A stretch of DNA of 64,000 nucleotides from Agrobacterium tumefaciens (GCF_005221325.1 NZ_CP039888.1:2555501-2619500); one strand, 5' to 3'. Numbered from the stretch's first letter, positions 8,505 to 20,311 are shown. Made by a program: numbers and translations. The notes: generated from the letters alone by a model not told the origin.

Positions 8505-9704
8505 TTACTGCCCCGCCTGCCCGGAAACAAGCGCAGAAACACCGACAATCTCGATGCCGCGTCCGCCAGCCTCGCGTGACCATTTTGAGATCGCCGCTAT
8601 GCTTTCATCGAATGCCGACGCCACGCCGATCGCCTGGCCGTTGCGGCGCGCAATCCGCTCCAGCTCGTCCAGCTTGCGCAGAATGGAAGCTTCGGTCACT
8701 TCTCCGTCGAGCAGAACATCGGCAAAACCCTGCGGCGCGGAAATGGCTTTCGCAATCCCGCCGCTCAGTGACTGGGCCGAGGAACCATCATCCAGAAACA
8801 GCAATCCACGTTTGCCGATATCACGCATGACCGGCTCCAAGGCAGACTGCTCGGCCAGGAAACGTCCGCCGAGATAATTCATGATGCCGGTATAATTGGT
8901 GATTTTCGCCATGGAGCGATGCAGCCGGTCAATATTGACCTTGGCAGGGTCGCCCGCCAGCAAGGTGTCAGGACCGGGATTGGTGCCGGGATAACCGAAG
9001 GGTTCCAGCGGTATTTGCAGAAGGATTTCATGCCCTTGCCGGCGCGCGTCCTGCATCCAGCGTTGCAGACTGTTGCCGCTGGCGGCAAAACCGAGCGTCA
9101 CCTCGGCCGGCAGCTCCCGGACCGCCTTTTGCGAACCCGTCTGGCTGAGGCCGAGACCGCCGACCACAATCGCCACACGGGTGCCGCGTGCGCCGGACCA
9201 TGGGCGGGCATATTGCTCCATGGGCCGAAGGCCATCCGTGCCGACAACGGGCAATTGACCAAAGGCAGTTTCCTCCAGCAGTTCCTCATTGGGCCGCGTC
9301 GCCATACGCGGATCCTGACCATAGGTCTGGCCGCTCATCAGCACCGGCCCGTCACTGTCACGGGGCCGGGGAGAATAGACCGATACGACATTACCATCAG
9401 GCATGGTCGCACGATTGATATTGGCACCGGAGCGGCCGCCTTGCGGCTGCAACCCCACAGTGTCACCCGCAACAGGCACATCGGCCGGCGCCTTTTCAGG
9501 GGGCTTCTCGGCAAGCTGCGGCTGTATGTCCGGCCCCGCCGCTGTTTTCTGCAGATTACCGGGCGACAGCGCCGTATAGATGGACAGGCCACCGATCGAC
9601 AGAACGGCAAACACCGACAGAAGCATAATGACGGAAAAGCGCCGGTTGATACCGACGCTTTTTTTCTGACGACCCAGAAGCGGTTTTCGCAGGTCCGAAG
9701 ACAA
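8505..9704 (-). CDS. Divergent polysaccharide deacetylase (YibQ/DUF610 family)
   Basis: 399-residue protein with a basic N-terminus, one membrane anchor near residues 24-46, a Pro/Gly-rich linker to about 160, and a C-terminal divergent polysaccharide deacetylase domain ([38 protein letters not shown]). It is predicted to be periplasmic and tethered to the inner membrane. Members sit with EnvC-like and CtpA-like genes, as here, suggesting a cell-wall role, but the reaction is not established. The only in-frame start giving the full N-terminus is TTG at 9704, with a weak Shine-Dalgarno. Confidence 0.82.
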   Translation of the reverse strand: MSSDLRKPLLGRQKKSVGINRRFSVIMLLSVFAVLSIGGLSIYTALSPGNLQKTAAGPDIQPQLAEKPPEKAPADVPVAGDTVGLQPQGGRSGANINRATMPDGNVVSVYSPRPRDSDGPVLMSGQTYGQDPRMATRPNEELLEETAFGQLPVVGTDGLRPMEQYARPWSGARGTRVAIVVGGLGLSQTGSQKAVRELPAEVTLGFAASGNSLQRWMQDARRQGHEILLQIPLEPFGYPGTNPGPDTLLAGDPAKVNIDRLHRSMAKITNYTGIMNYLGGRFLAEQSALEPVMRDIGKRGLLFLDDGSSAQSLSGGIAKAISAPQGFADVLLDGEVTEASILRKLDELERIARRNGQAIGVASAFDESIAAISKWSREAGGRGIEIVGVSALVSGQAGQ

Positions 9705-9742
9705 TGAACGATCCGTCCAAATGGTTGGGCAATGAAGAGAAC

Positions 9743-9760
9743 GCGCCGGCGGACCGGCGC
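9743..9760 (-). repeat. Intercistronic hairpin between ctpA and the YibQ-like gene
   Basis: GCGCCGG, CGGA, CCGGCGC is a perfect 7-bp GC stem with a tetraloop, in the 62-base gap. No T-run follows, so I read it as an mRNA processing or stability element rather than a terminator. Confidence 0.35.
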
Positions 9761-9766
9761 ATCATC

Positions 9767-11095
9767 TTACTGCTTGTTGACCACAGCCTTGTCCGGGTTC
9801 GGCGGGAAAGACGGATCCGTCTTGGCGCCACGCAACAGGTCCAGCGCATAGTTGAGCTGGATGTCGTCCTTTGCTTCCGGCGGGACGTAGGCGGAAGAAC
9901 CCGAACCCTCGTCGGTCTCGCTCTGGCCCTTGATATGACCGGAAAGACTGGATTCGCCTTCAGCCGTTACACGGCCCTGCAATTCCGCCGGCAATGGCTG
10001 CTCCACCTTGATATCGGGCTCGATGCCCGTACCCTGGATCGATTTGCCCGACGGCGTGTAATAAAGCGCCGTGGTCAGGCGCAGCGCGCCCGCTTCACCG
10101 AGCGGAATGATCGTCTGAACCGACCCCTTACCGAAGGAGCGCGTGCCGACCACGGTCGCACGACGCAGATCCTGCAACGCGCCCGCGACGATTTCAGAAG
10201 CCGAAGCGGAGCCGCCATTGACGAGCACGATCACCGGCTTGCCATCGGTCAGATCGCCGGCCGTCGCATTGAAGCGACGCGTCTCATCGGGATTGCGGCC
10301 ACGGGTCGAAACAACCTCGCCGCGCTCAAGGAAAGCGTCGGAGACATTGATCGCCTGATCGAGCAGGCCGCCCGGGTTGAGGCGCAGGTCGAGAACATAG
10401 CCCTTCAGCTTGTCGGCCGGCACATCCGCCTTGATCTTCTTGATCGCCTTTTCGAGATCGTCATAGGTCTTCTCGGTGAAGGAGATGACGCGCAGATAAC
10501 CGACATTGTCACCCTCCACGCGGGACTTGACGGCCCGAACGGCAATCACATCACGCACGACAGTAATTTCAAGCGGCTTGTCGGCCCCCTTGCGGATAAC
10601 CGTAAGCTTGATCGGCGTCTTGACGGCGCCGCGCATCTTTTCGACGGCCTGTTCCAGCTTCAGGCCGCGAACCGGGGTCCCGTCGATTTCGGAAATATAG
10701 TCACCGGCGAGAATGCCTGCACGCGAAGCCGGTGTGTCGTCCATCGGCGAGATGACCTTGACCAGCTCGTTCTCCATGGTCACTTCAATGCCGAGACCGC
10801 CAAACTCACCCTTGGTCTGGGTGCGCATGTCGTTGGCATCCTTGGCGTTCATGAAGCTCGAATGCGGATCGAGCGAGCTCAGCATGCCATTAATGGCATT
10901 TTCCACCAGCTTCTCGTCATCGGGCGGCGTCACATATTGTGCGCGCACGCGTTCGAACACGTCGCCAAAGATCGACAGTTCCTTATAGGTCGAAGGCCCG
11001 GCCGCCTGTGCCGGCATGCTCGCCGAATAAATCACACTCATCGCCGTGGCGCCCATAAGCCCACCGATAAGGAGAAGCGAAACCTTACGAATCAT
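9767..11095 (-). CDS. ctpA: Carboxy-terminal processing protease (S41 family)
   Basis: 442-residue periplasmic serine protease with an N-terminal signal sequence (to about residue 32, ending PAQA), a PDZ domain around residues 90-170, and the S41 catalytic domain. The nucleophile serine is in GGSASASE and the general-base lysine in SFGKGSVQ. CtpA enzymes trim C-termini of exported proteins, including cell-wall hydrolases. The start overlaps the end of the upstream EnvC-like gene by 11 bases, a layout conserved in rhizobia that hints at a joint role in peptidoglycan remodelling. Confidence 0.93.
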   Translation of the reverse strand: MIRKVSLLLIGGLMGATAMSVIYSASMPAQAAGPSTYKELSIFGDVFERVRAQYVTPPDDEKLVENAINGMLSSLDPHSSFMNAKDANDMRTQTKGEFGGLGIEVTMENELVKVISPMDDTPASRAGILAGDYISEIDGTPVRGLKLEQAVEKMRGAVKTPIKLTVIRKGADKPLEITVVRDVIAVRAVKSRVEGDNVGYLRVISFTEKTYDDLEKAIKKIKADVPADKLKGYVLDLRLNPGGLLDQAINVSDAFLERGEVVSTRGRNPDETRRFNATAGDLTDGKPVIVLVNGGSASASEIVAGALQDLRRATVVGTRSFGKGSVQTIIPLGEAGALRLTTALYYTPSGKSIQGTGIEPDIKVEQPLPAELQGRVTAEGESSLSGHIKGQSETDEGSGSSAYVPPEAKDDIQLNYALDLLRGAKTDPSFPPNPDKAVVNKQ

Positions 11096-12482
11096 TGTGC
11101 GCCCTTCCGGTATTTTTTGCGGTCCACCATGGTTGGGAATCAACCGGCACACCATCTTTCCTGAACTCAATGTAGAGCGTTGGCCGGTCGGTTTCCAGCG
11201 CCAATGCTGCTGCACTCGCTACTCTTTTTGCACCCATGGAGGCGATGGGCTCTCCGGAGAACACGAACATGCCCTGTCGTGTCCTCACATTGTCCATGCC
11301 CGTCATCACCACATGATATCCATTGCCTGTATTGAGGATGATCATCCGCCCGTAACTGCGAAAATCTCCGGCAAACACCACGAAACCATCCGCAGGCGCC
11401 GTCACGATGGCTTCAGGTCCGCTCGCGACAACAATTCCCTTGGAAAAGTGGCCCGTACCATCCGCATCGCCGAAGCGCCGCAATACCTCGCCGGTAACCG
11501 GCAGTTCCAGTTTTCCCTTCAAACTCGCGAAGGGATATGCGGGCGCAATGCGGTTTTTATCGGGCATTCCGGCCTCGGCCGCAGCGCGCTCCTTCTCGCG
11601 TTCCGCTTCGGAAAGACGGGCCAGGCGCTGCTCTTCCGCCCGGGCCTTTTCCATCGCCTCACGCACCGAGGTAATCTCGCCTTCGAGCGAGCTAACCAGC
11701 CCCTCAAGGCTCGTCGCCTTGCCCGCAAGCTCTTCAGAGCGCTTGCGTTCCGCCTCCAGTTCCGCCGCCGTCTGGGTATTCTTGCGGTCGTTCTCGGCAA
11801 TCAGCAGGTCGAGGCGTTTTTCCTCTTCCAGACTTGCCGTCATCATACCCGTAAGATCATCCTTTTCGCGAGCGATTGCCTGTCTGACATCGGTCAATTC
11901 TTTGAGAGCGGCCACCAGTTTGTCGGTTTCACCACGAATGCCGGGCACGACCGCGCCGAGAAGAATGGCACTTCGAACGGACGCAAGCGCATCTTCCGGC
12001 GAAACGAGGAGAGCGGGCGGCGGGTTTCTGCCCATGCGCTGCAGAGCCGCCAGAACCTCCGCCAGCACGCCTCGTCTTTCACGAAGCGATGCCTTGACGC
12101 CGTCTTCGCGCACCGAAAGCTTGGCCAGACGATCTTCGCCGTCACTGATCTTGGTTTCCAGCGCCTTGCGCCGGGCGGCCGATGCAATCAGTTCCTCGCG
12201 GATGCGCGCGCTGTCCTGATTAAGGGAAGCGATGCTTTCCTCAAGCGTCCTTGTCTTGTCTTCCGATAGGCCGATGCTGTCGACCAGCTCCTCCAGATCC
12301 TGCCGATTCTGGTCGCGGCGCTTTTCCAGTGTCTGCAGCGCACCCGGCGACGAATCATCGCTTGCCGCCGGGGTAGCACCGGCATCATCACGCGAATGGG
12401 CCGCAACCGCGCCCACGACGAAAGCAGCAATAACCGCGCCCGCAAGGGCAGCGTGCCGTTTTCGTTGAGGCCTGGTATCCAT
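11085..12482 (-). CDS. EnvC-like murein hydrolase activator (degenerate LytM)
   Basis: 465-residue exported protein: signal or anchor segment in residues 9-29, a long coiled coil (about 60-320), and a C-terminal M23/LytM fold (GHFSKGIVVASG, APADGFVVFAGDF, YGRMIILNTGNGYHVVMTGM). The usual metal ligands of active M23 peptidases (HxxxD and HxH) are missing: FSKGI and YHVVMTGM replace them. That is the pattern of EnvC/NlpD-type activators of amidases rather than a peptidase. The start at 12482 gives a clean export signal. It overlaps ctpA by 11 bases. Confidence 0.87.
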   Translation of the reverse strand: MDTRPQRKRHAALAGAVIAAFVVGAVAAHSRDDAGATPAASDDSSPGALQTLEKRRDQNRQDLEELVDSIGLSEDKTRTLEESIASLNQDSARIREELIASAARRKALETKISDGEDRLAKLSVREDGVKASLRERRGVLAEVLAALQRMGRNPPPALLVSPEDALASVRSAILLGAVVPGIRGETDKLVAALKELTDVRQAIAREKDDLTGMMTASLEEEKRLDLLIAENDRKNTQTAAELEAERKRSEELAGKATSLEGLVSSLEGEITSVREAMEKARAEEQRLARLSEAEREKERAAAEAGMPDKNRIAPAYPFASLKGKLELPVTGEVLRRFGDADGTGHFSKGIVVASGPEAIVTAPADGFVVFAGDFRSYGRMIILNTGNGYHVVMTGMDNVRTRQGMFVFSGEPIASMGAKRVASAAALALETDRPTLYIEFRKDGVPVDSQPWWTAKNTGRAHNDS

Positions 12483-12639
12483 TTGAACTTTCTTTGCTGC
12501 CGAAGCGGGAGCGCCGATATTAGGGATTTTGCCGCGATCTTCCAAGAGGCCTGAAAAAGGCCCGTCAAAGCCGTGCACATTAGGCGGTGTCGCGGAGCTT
12601 CATGTTGAAATTGAGACGATTATTGCAATCGAAACCCCT

Positions 12640-13122
12640 TCAAACGCGGTGATAGGGATGGCCGGAAAGGATCGTGACAGCGCGGTAAAGCTGTTCGGCA
12701 ATCAGGATACGAACGATCTGATGCGGCCATGTCAACTTGCCGAGATTGAGAACGGCCGTCGCTTTGTCGTAGAGCGCGGGATCGAGCCCGTCTGCCCCGC
12801 CTATGGCGATCACGAGGTCGCGCTTGCCGCTATCGCGCAGATCGCCAAAAAACGAAGCGAAGGCGGGACTATCAAGGGCTTTTCCTCGCTCATCCAGCAA
12901 GACGAGAACTGCGCCGTCAGCCAGATGTTTTTCCAGCATCGCCGCTTCTTCGCGCTTGCGGGTCTCGGCATTGGAAGCGCGGCTTTCGCCGACCTCGATC
13001 ACCCGTAAAAACTCCAGCCCGATCGCCGGGCCGGTCTTAGCCAGGCGCTCGATGTAGCGGGCCGCAAGATCCTTTTCAGGGCCGGATTTCAGCCGTCCCA
13101 CCGCAAAAATTGAAATCCGCAT
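12640..13122 (-). CDS. rlmH: 23S rRNA pseudouridine-1915 N3-methyltransferase RlmH
   Basis: 160-residue SPOUT-class methyltransferase that modifies the pseudouridine at 23S position 1915 on the assembled ribosome. The C-terminal signature (AIGGADGLDPALY, LTWPHQIVRILIAEQLYRA, SGHPYHRV) is unmistakable and the length is standard. The start at 13122 (MRISIFAVGRL) is the family start; the frame is open upstream through a hairpin. It follows rsfS, the usual partner. Confidence 0.95.
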   Translation of the reverse strand: MRISIFAVGRLKSGPEKDLAARYIERLAKTGPAIGLEFLRVIEVGESRASNAETRKREEAAMLEKHLADGAVLVLLDERGKALDSPAFASFFGDLRDSGKRDLVIAIGGADGLDPALYDKATAVLNLGKLTWPHQIVRILIAEQLYRAVTILSGHPYHRV

Positions 13123-13140
13123 TGCAAACCTGTGACTGTC

Positions 13141-13158
13141 GTGACCCAACAGGGTCAC
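13141..13158 (-). repeat. Intercistronic hairpin between rsfS and rlmH
   Basis: GTGACCC, AACA, GGGTCAC is a perfect 7-bp stem with a 4-base loop about 20 bases before the rlmH start. No T-run follows on the coding strand. It may influence translation or mRNA processing. Confidence 0.35.
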
Positions 13159-13279
13159 GCTTTAACAGCATAGCCTGCCGATTCCTATGCGGCCGGGTCA
13201 ATTTCCGGCCAGACGCATCACCCCCAGATCATCCGCGATCATCGGAAAGCTCGATGTGCAACGTCAAAGGCTCAGCGCG

Positions 13280-13753
13280 TCAGTGCAGCGTTTCTTCCGG
13301 CATTTCCGGCGTCGCCCACATTTTTTCGATGTTGTAGAAGACGCGGATTTCCGGACGGAACACATGAACGATGATATCTCCGGCATCGATAACCACCCAG
13401 TCTCCGGCCTCAAGGCCTTCGATGCGGGCGTTTCCGAACCCTTCATCCTTCATATCCTTGAGAAGATGCTCACAGATCGCCGAAACATGCCTGTTCGATC
13501 GCCCGGAGACCACAACCATGTAGTCCGCAAGCGCCGATTTTCCGGCAATGTTGAGAGATACGATATCTTCAGCCTTGGAGTCCTCGAGGCTCGCGAGGAC
13601 GGTTTCGAGGGCATGATCGGCGGCATCGTCGCCACTGTCCTGACCCTTCGGGATAGCAACAAATGCTTTTCCCTTGGTGTGTACTGTTGTCAGAGGTTTT
13701 CCCTTTCCAAGAATGACAAAACAGATACTGAGCGACGCGATTCTCTGCGTCAC
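13280..13753 (-). CDS. rsfS: Ribosome silencing factor RsfS
   Basis: Iojap/RsfS protein that binds ribosomal protein L14 and blocks subunit joining when nutrients are scarce. The conserved core is clear (KAEDIVSLNIAGKSALADYMVV, SGRSNRHVSAICEHL, GDWVVIDAGDIIVHVFRPEIR, YNIEKMW). The exact start is uncertain: the frame opens with a GTG at 13753 that lacks a Shine-Dalgarno, and the first 40 residues are poorly conserved; no better in-frame start is visible. It sits between nadD and rlmH, as in many bacteria. Confidence 0.88.
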   Translation of the reverse strand: MTQRIASLSICFVILGKGKPLTTVHTKGKAFVAIPKGQDSGDDAADHALETVLASLEDSKAEDIVSLNIAGKSALADYMVVVSGRSNRHVSAICEHLLKDMKDEGFGNARIEGLEAGDWVVIDAGDIIVHVFRPEIRVFYNIEKMWATPEMPEETLH

Positions 13754-13819
13754 CCCATGAAGGTGGCATCAAAGCATTAACTTTTCAAGATATGGACCCT
13801 AGAACGGCTACCGCATACA

Positions 13820-14404
13820 TCATTTGTGATTATTACGTAGCGCCGTGGAACTGAGCGTCGAGCGCGGACCATGGATGAAGACCCAGGCGGGTGCCCGTTT
13901 TTTCCATAAAACGCCCGCGTCGTCCTCATCTATCCGCGCCTGGCTGAAGGCCTGCGCCATGGTGGAGGAAAGGTAAGACAGGGTGGAACCTGGTCGGTCG
14001 ATCACCGCGATCGGAAAGGTCTCGGCGATCTCTCGCCATTTCTGCCAGCGATGGAAGCTCTTCAGATTGTCCGCTCCCATGATCCAGATAAAGCGGACAT
14101 GCGGATTTTTCGCCTTCACCTTGGCGAGCGTATTGGCCGTATAGCTGATCCCGAGCGATTTTTCGAAGGCCGTTACCTTGATGCGCGGATCGCTGACGAG
14201 TTTTTCACATGCCGCAATACGGTCCTCAAGGGACGCCAGTTCGGAGCGGCTTTTCAGCGGGTTGCCTGGCGTCACCATCCACCAGAGCTGATCGAGACCC
14301 AGCCTGCGCAGCGCTATTTCGGCCACGAGCGCATGACCGGCATGCGGTGGATTGAAGGAACCGCCGAATAACCCGACCACCATGCCGCGCTCCGCGTGCG
14401 GCAT
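13820..14404 (-). CDS. nadD: Nicotinate-nucleotide adenylyltransferase
   Basis: 194-residue enzyme of NAD synthesis (nicotinate mononucleotide to deamido-NAD). The nucleotidyltransferase signature GGSFNPPHAGH is at the N-terminus and the second motif SSTALR near the C-terminus. I use the ATG at 14404; it has no clear Shine-Dalgarno, and a TTG at 14443, two bases after the proA stop, is an alternative that would add 13 residues. Downstream of proA in the leftward block. Confidence 0.92.
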   Translation of the reverse strand: MPHAERGMVVGLFGGSFNPPHAGHALVAEIALRRLGLDQLWWMVTPGNPLKSRSELASLEDRIAACEKLVSDPRIKVTAFEKSLGISYTANTLAKVKAKNPHVRFIWIMGADNLKSFHRWQKWREIAETFPIAVIDRPGSTLSYLSSTMAQAFSQARIDEDDAGVLWKKRAPAWVFIHGPRSTLSSTALRNNHK

Positions 14405-14445
14405 GGTGAGATAACGTCGGGCAAGGCGCTTCTCAGTCGGCAAAA

Positions 14446-15724
14446 TCAGGTCCGTGTCTGGCCGGTGCCATGCACGCGGTATTTGAACGAGGTGAGCTGC
14501 TCGACTCCGACAGGGCCGCGCGCATGCATCTTGCCGGTGGCGATGCCGATTTCCGCGCCCATGCCGAATTCGCCGCCATCGGCAAATTGCGTCGAGGCAT
14601 TGTGCAGCAGAATGGCCGAATCGAGTTCGTTGAAGAACCGTTCGACCACGGATGGGTCTTCGGCGATCACCGCCTCTGTGTGGTTGGACGAATAGGTGCC
14701 GATATGATCGATCGCACCGGAAATGCCATCCACGACGGCGACCGAAATGATCGCATCGAGATATTCGGTGCGCCAATCCTCCTCCGTCGCAATCTTCAGA
14801 CCGTCAACGACATCACGAACCGCCTGCGAACCGCGCACTTCGCAACCCGCCTCAAGCAGGGCTTTGACGACTGGCTCCAGATGTGTGGAAACGGCAGCGG
14901 CATCCACCAGCAGGGTTTCCGCCGCCCCGCAAATGCCGGTGCGGCGCATCTTCGCATTCACGACGATGCGTTTCGCCATGTCGAGATCGGCGGATTTATC
15001 GACATAGATGTGGCAGATGCCTTCCAGATGCGCGAAGACGGGAACGCGGGCTTCCGACTGCACCCGCGCCACCAGACTCTTGCCGCCCCGCGGCACGATC
15101 ACGTCAACCGTGCCGTTCAAGCCGCTGAGAAGCGCACCGACGGCGGCCCGGTCGGTCACCGGCACCAGTTGAATGGCATTTTCAGGCAGCCCGGCAATCT
15201 TCAGACCCTCCACCAGGCAGGCATGGATAGCACGCGATGAATGTTGCGAATCCGAGCCGCCGCGCAGTATCACGGCATTGCCTGCCTTGAGGCACAAAGC
15301 ACCGGCATCCGCCGTCACATTCGGGCGGCTTTCATAGATCACGCCGATGACGCCAAGTGGCGTGCGCACGCGCTCGATCTTCAGCCCGTTGGGACGATCC
15401 CAGGCGGCGATGACCTCGCCGACCGGATCGGGCAGCGCCGCGACCGAGCGGATGCCTTCAGCGATACCGGCAATCCGATCATCATTGAGTGTCAGCCTGT
15501 CAACGAAGGAGGGCGCAAGGCCGGCCTGATCCGCCGCAACCAGGTCTTTCCTGTTAGCGGCAAGGATCGCCTCCCTCGAAGCCTCGATGGCGGAGGCCAT
15601 GGCAAGCAGTGCACGGTTCTTCTGGTCTGTGCCGGCGATGGACAACGGTCGTGAAGCAGCTTTCGCCTGAGCGCCGATGGTCATCATCAGCGCGTCAATA
15701 TCATGGCTCTGCTTCACGGCCTGT

Positions 15725-15732
<8 letters not shown>
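14446..15732 (-). CDS. proA: Gamma-glutamyl phosphate reductase
   Basis: 428-residue NADPH-dependent reductase, second step of proline synthesis. It has the aldehyde-dehydrogenase fold with the catalytic cysteine in [28 protein letters not shown] is typical of ProA. The start at 15732 has AAGGATGAGG upstream and overlaps the proB stop by 8 bases, indicating translational coupling with the kinase that makes its unstable substrate. Confidence 0.95.
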
Positions 15733-17970
<2,238 letters not shown>

Positions 17971-18090
17971 CTATCGGTTTGCGGGCGCACCAACCAATCA
18001 TGCTGCGCCAAACAAAAATATCGTCGTTTCGAATACAAGCGCTTCTTCACGAGGTCAAAGACTATCGTGCGGGAAGCCCCTGCGCGAGAC

Positions 18091-18117
18091 AAGGCCGGTT
18101 TGGGGTACACCGGCCTT
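18091..18117. terminator. Hairpin between acetyltransferase gene and obgE
   Basis: AAGGCCGGT and ACCGGCCTT form a perfect 9-bp stem around a 9-base loop in the 169-base gap upstream of obgE. On the leftward coding strand it lacks a T-run (GTTTTG follows only on the + strand), so termination is uncertain; it could shape expression of obgE. Confidence 0.35.
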
Positions 18118-18127
18118 GTTTTGATTG

Positions 18128-18718
18128 TCAGCGATGTGGCGGAAGGAAATCCTCAGCCGTGATCACCGTATCGATATGCGCCACCATCGCAGCGCGCGCC
18201 GTGGCGTAGATCTGGTGGCAGCCGGTTACCCGAAAGCCGAGTTTTTCCTGCGCACGCAGCGAAGCGGGGTTATCCGCAAACACGCCGGAATGCAGAACCA
18301 CTCCGGGCATGCGGCGGAAGAACCGCTCCACCACCCCGGCCACCGCCTCGGTCATGTAACCCTTGCCCCAGTAGAAGCGGTTCAGCCAGTAGCCGAGATG
18401 CCACTCGCCATGCCTCAACTCCACCGAGACGACGCCGATCAGGGTATCGTCGCCACTGGTGATGGCGAAATCCCAATCGGGCAGGGTGCCGGAGGTTCGC
18501 AGGACCAGCCATTCCAGCGCATCCTGCTTGTGATAGGGCGCGGGAACGCGGGCCAGCATTCTGGTCACGGCGAAATCGCCGAGCGATTCCGCGATGCTGC
18601 CGGCATCGGAGAGTCGCTGCGGACGCAACACCAGACGCCGCGTCTCGATGACGGGGCAGGGGCCGGGCGGCGCCACCGAAGCGACAGTCCGCCGACGGGT
18701 CAGCTCGAGCGCACTCAT
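18128..18718 (-). CDS. GNAT family N-acetyltransferase (RimJ/RimL-like), second copy
   Basis: 196-residue acetyl-CoA-dependent acetyltransferase of the RimJ/RimL-like GNAT branch (IETRRLVLRPQR at the start of the domain, LGYWLNRFYWGKGYMTEAV for acetyl-CoA binding, ASLRAQEKLGF). The acceptor is unknown. Its ATG overlaps the stop of the preceding paralogue (ATGA at 18715-18718). The two appear to be a tandem duplication (shared RLVLR, YWL...YW.KGYMTEA and SxR..EKLGF/QKCGF elements). The frame is open upstream to 18886, but that is antisense-like sequence inside the other gene. Confidence 0.85.
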   Translation of the reverse strand: MSALELTRRRTVASVAPPGPCPVIETRRLVLRPQRLSDAGSIAESLGDFAVTRMLARVPAPYHKQDALEWLVLRTSGTLPDWDFAITSGDDTLIGVVSVELRHGEWHLGYWLNRFYWGKGYMTEAVAGVVERFFRRMPGVVLHSGVFADNPASLRAQEKLGFRVTGCHQIYATARAAMVAHIDTVITAEDFLPPHR

Positions 18719-19347
18719 CCCATGTCCCCCCAGCTCTTCAGTGAAACCCAGGTCTTGCGGTCCAGCCTGTACCATTCGACCGGCACCATGCCGCCAAGCG
18801 CCAGAGACCCGACCATGCCGGAGCCCTGGAACTGGAAACCGCACTTCTGGATGACGCGGCGCGAGCCAATGTTGGTGACCCGGCAACGGGCATCGATGTG
18901 GTCTATTTCACGCGTGCGGAAGGCCATGTCGATCAGCGCATGCGCCGCTTCGGTCATATAGCCGCGGTTCCAGTAGGGTTCCCCTAGCCAGTAACCGATT
19001 TCCAGCGTCTTTTCGTCTTCCTGGGGTTCGAGCGCGCAGCAGCCCAGAAACTCGCCATTGTCCATGCGGGTAATCGCATAGACGCACTTGCCAATCTCGC
19101 CAGCTTTGGAGCGTCGCACAAAGTCCGCGGCGTCTTTGGCCGTGTACGGGTGCGGCATACGCGACACCATGGTCGCGATATTGGCATTGTTGGCAAGATG
19201 GGCAAGGGCGTCGATGTCTTCTTCGTGAGGCTTGCGTAAAACCAGCCTCTGCGACAGTAAAACGGGGCAATCGCTCCTCGACCGATCGGGCCTCGGCCGC
19301 TCTTCGGGTGACCGTGATTGGTCAACCCTCAACAATTCAGCTTGCAT
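18715..19347 (-). CDS. GNAT family N-acetyltransferase (RimJ/RimL-like), first copy
   Basis: 210-residue GNAT acetyltransferase with a 25-residue charged N-terminal tail before the domain (LLSQRLVLRKPHEEDIDALAHL, EIGYWLGEPYWNRGYMTEA, SRRVIQKCGF). A strong Shine-Dalgarno (AAGGAGGG) precedes the ATG. It follows rpmA with a strong terminator hairpin in between, so it is expressed either by read-through or from a promoter hidden near the terminator. Ribosomal protein acetylation is a tempting guess from context, but only that. Confidence 0.85.
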   Translation of the reverse strand: MQAELLRVDQSRSPEERPRPDRSRSDCPVLLSQRLVLRKPHEEDIDALAHLANNANIATMVSRMPHPYTAKDAADFVRRSKAGEIGKCVYAITRMDNGEFLGCCALEPQEDEKTLEIGYWLGEPYWNRGYMTEAAHALIDMAFRTREIDHIDARCRVTNIGSRRVIQKCGFQFQGSGMVGSLALGGMVPVEWYRLDRKTWVSLKSWGDMG

Positions 19348-19370
19348 GGTTCAGTCCCTCCTTGGGGGTA

Positions 19371-19407
19371 AAGAAAAAGGGGAGTTGGGTGGTGCCCCAT
19401 CTCCCCT
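19371..19407 (-). terminator. Rho-independent terminator of rplU-rpmA
   Basis: On the leftward strand AGGGGAG (19407-19401) pairs with CTCCCCT (19384-19378), with further TGGG/CCCA pairing inside, and is followed by CTTTTTCTTT. This is a typical intrinsic terminator placed 30 bases before the next gene. Confidence 0.8.
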
Positions 19408-19478
19408 GTTTTCTTGACTGAACCTGATACGTCTCAGCCGGGTCGATGGGACACCGGCTGCATATGACGCTTACCGGC

Positions 19479-19748
19479 TTATTCTGCGGCTTCCGCTTTC
19501 GGAGCCACGGATACGAATACGCGGCCATTGGCCTTCGTACGGAAGTTCACGTTACCTGCGGTCAGTGCGAAAATCGTGTGGTCCTTGCCGATGCCAACAT
19601 TGGCGCCCGGATGCCACTGCGTGCCGCGCTGGCGCAGAATAATGTTGCCTGGAATGACAGCTTCGCCGCCGAACTTCTTTACGCCAAGGCGCTTGGATTC
19701 GGAATCGCGACCGTTACGCGAGGAACCGCCAGCTTTTTTGTGTGCCAT
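19479..19748 (-). CDS. rpmA: 50S ribosomal protein L27
   Basis: 89-residue L27 with the conserved [16 protein letters not shown] start, which reaches the peptidyl-transferase centre, and [22 protein letters not shown]. No N-terminal extension of the kind cleaved in Firmicutes is present. Good Shine-Dalgarno (GGAGAA). In operon with rplU. Confidence 0.98.
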
Positions 19749-19788
19749 TGGAGTTCTCCTTTAAACCTTGTTTCCCGTGTCGCGCCGA

Positions 19789-20103
19789 TCAGGCAGCAAC
19801 GATGTCCGTGATGCGGACGACAGTGTGATGCTGACGATGGCCGCGCGAACGCTTGGAGTTCTGACGACGACGCTTCTTGAAGGCGATGACCTTCTTGCCG
19901 CGATTGTGCTCGACAACTTCAGCCTTGACGATCGCACCCTTGACGAAGGGAGCACCGAACTTGGCGTCGGCGCCTTCGCCAACAACGAGAACTTCGGTGA
20001 ATTCTACAGTTGCGCCTGCCTCTGCTTCCAGCTTTTCGATGGTCAGCACGGCGTCGGCCGTTACGCGGTACTGCTTACCGCCGGTCTTGATGACTGCGAA
20101 CAT
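19789..20103 (-). CDS. rplU: 50S ribosomal protein L21
   Basis: 104-residue L21 ([14 protein letters not shown] start; [16 protein letters not shown] motif near the C-terminus). It binds 23S rRNA and precedes rpmA by 40 bases, the near-universal order. Confidence 0.98.
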   Translation of the reverse strand: MFAVIKTGGKQYRVTADAVLTIEKLEAEAGATVEFTEVLVVGEGADAKFGAPFVKGAIVKAEVVEHNRGKKVIAFKKRRRQNSKRSRGHRQHHTVVRITDIVAA

Positions 20104-20282
20104 TTGTTATCCTTTCATGTTCGTTCCGGCTCTGCCCGCAAATGCAAGCTGGCCGTCTTTTTATCAGTCGGAATTTGGTAGAAACCCGTCGGGACAGAAT
20201 GTCCCTTTGAATATCTGCCGGTGAAGCCGCCTTTTGAAGGACGGAATAAACGGAAGGCGCACTACGCCATCAATTTGGGTGC
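20104..20282 (-). other. rplU leader region with small palindrome
   Basis: This 5' leader of rplU has no open reading frame I can support. It contains one short perfect dyad, GGGACA-GAA-TGTCCC at 20191-20205. Whether it is used for autogenous control by L21 is unknown. Together with the promoter below and the leader of the metallopeptidase, it fills the gene-free stretch 20104-20434. Confidence 0.3.
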
Positions 20283-20311
20283 CGATTACGCGAGACGCCT
20301 GTTTATGTCAA
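20283..20311 (-). promoter_or_regulatory. Candidate rplU-rpmA promoter
   Basis: On the leftward strand a perfect TTGACA (20311-20306) is followed after 17 bases by TAATCG (20288-20283). Spacing and -35 are canonical, the -10 is weak. It would give a leader of about 170 bases. Confidence 0.4.
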
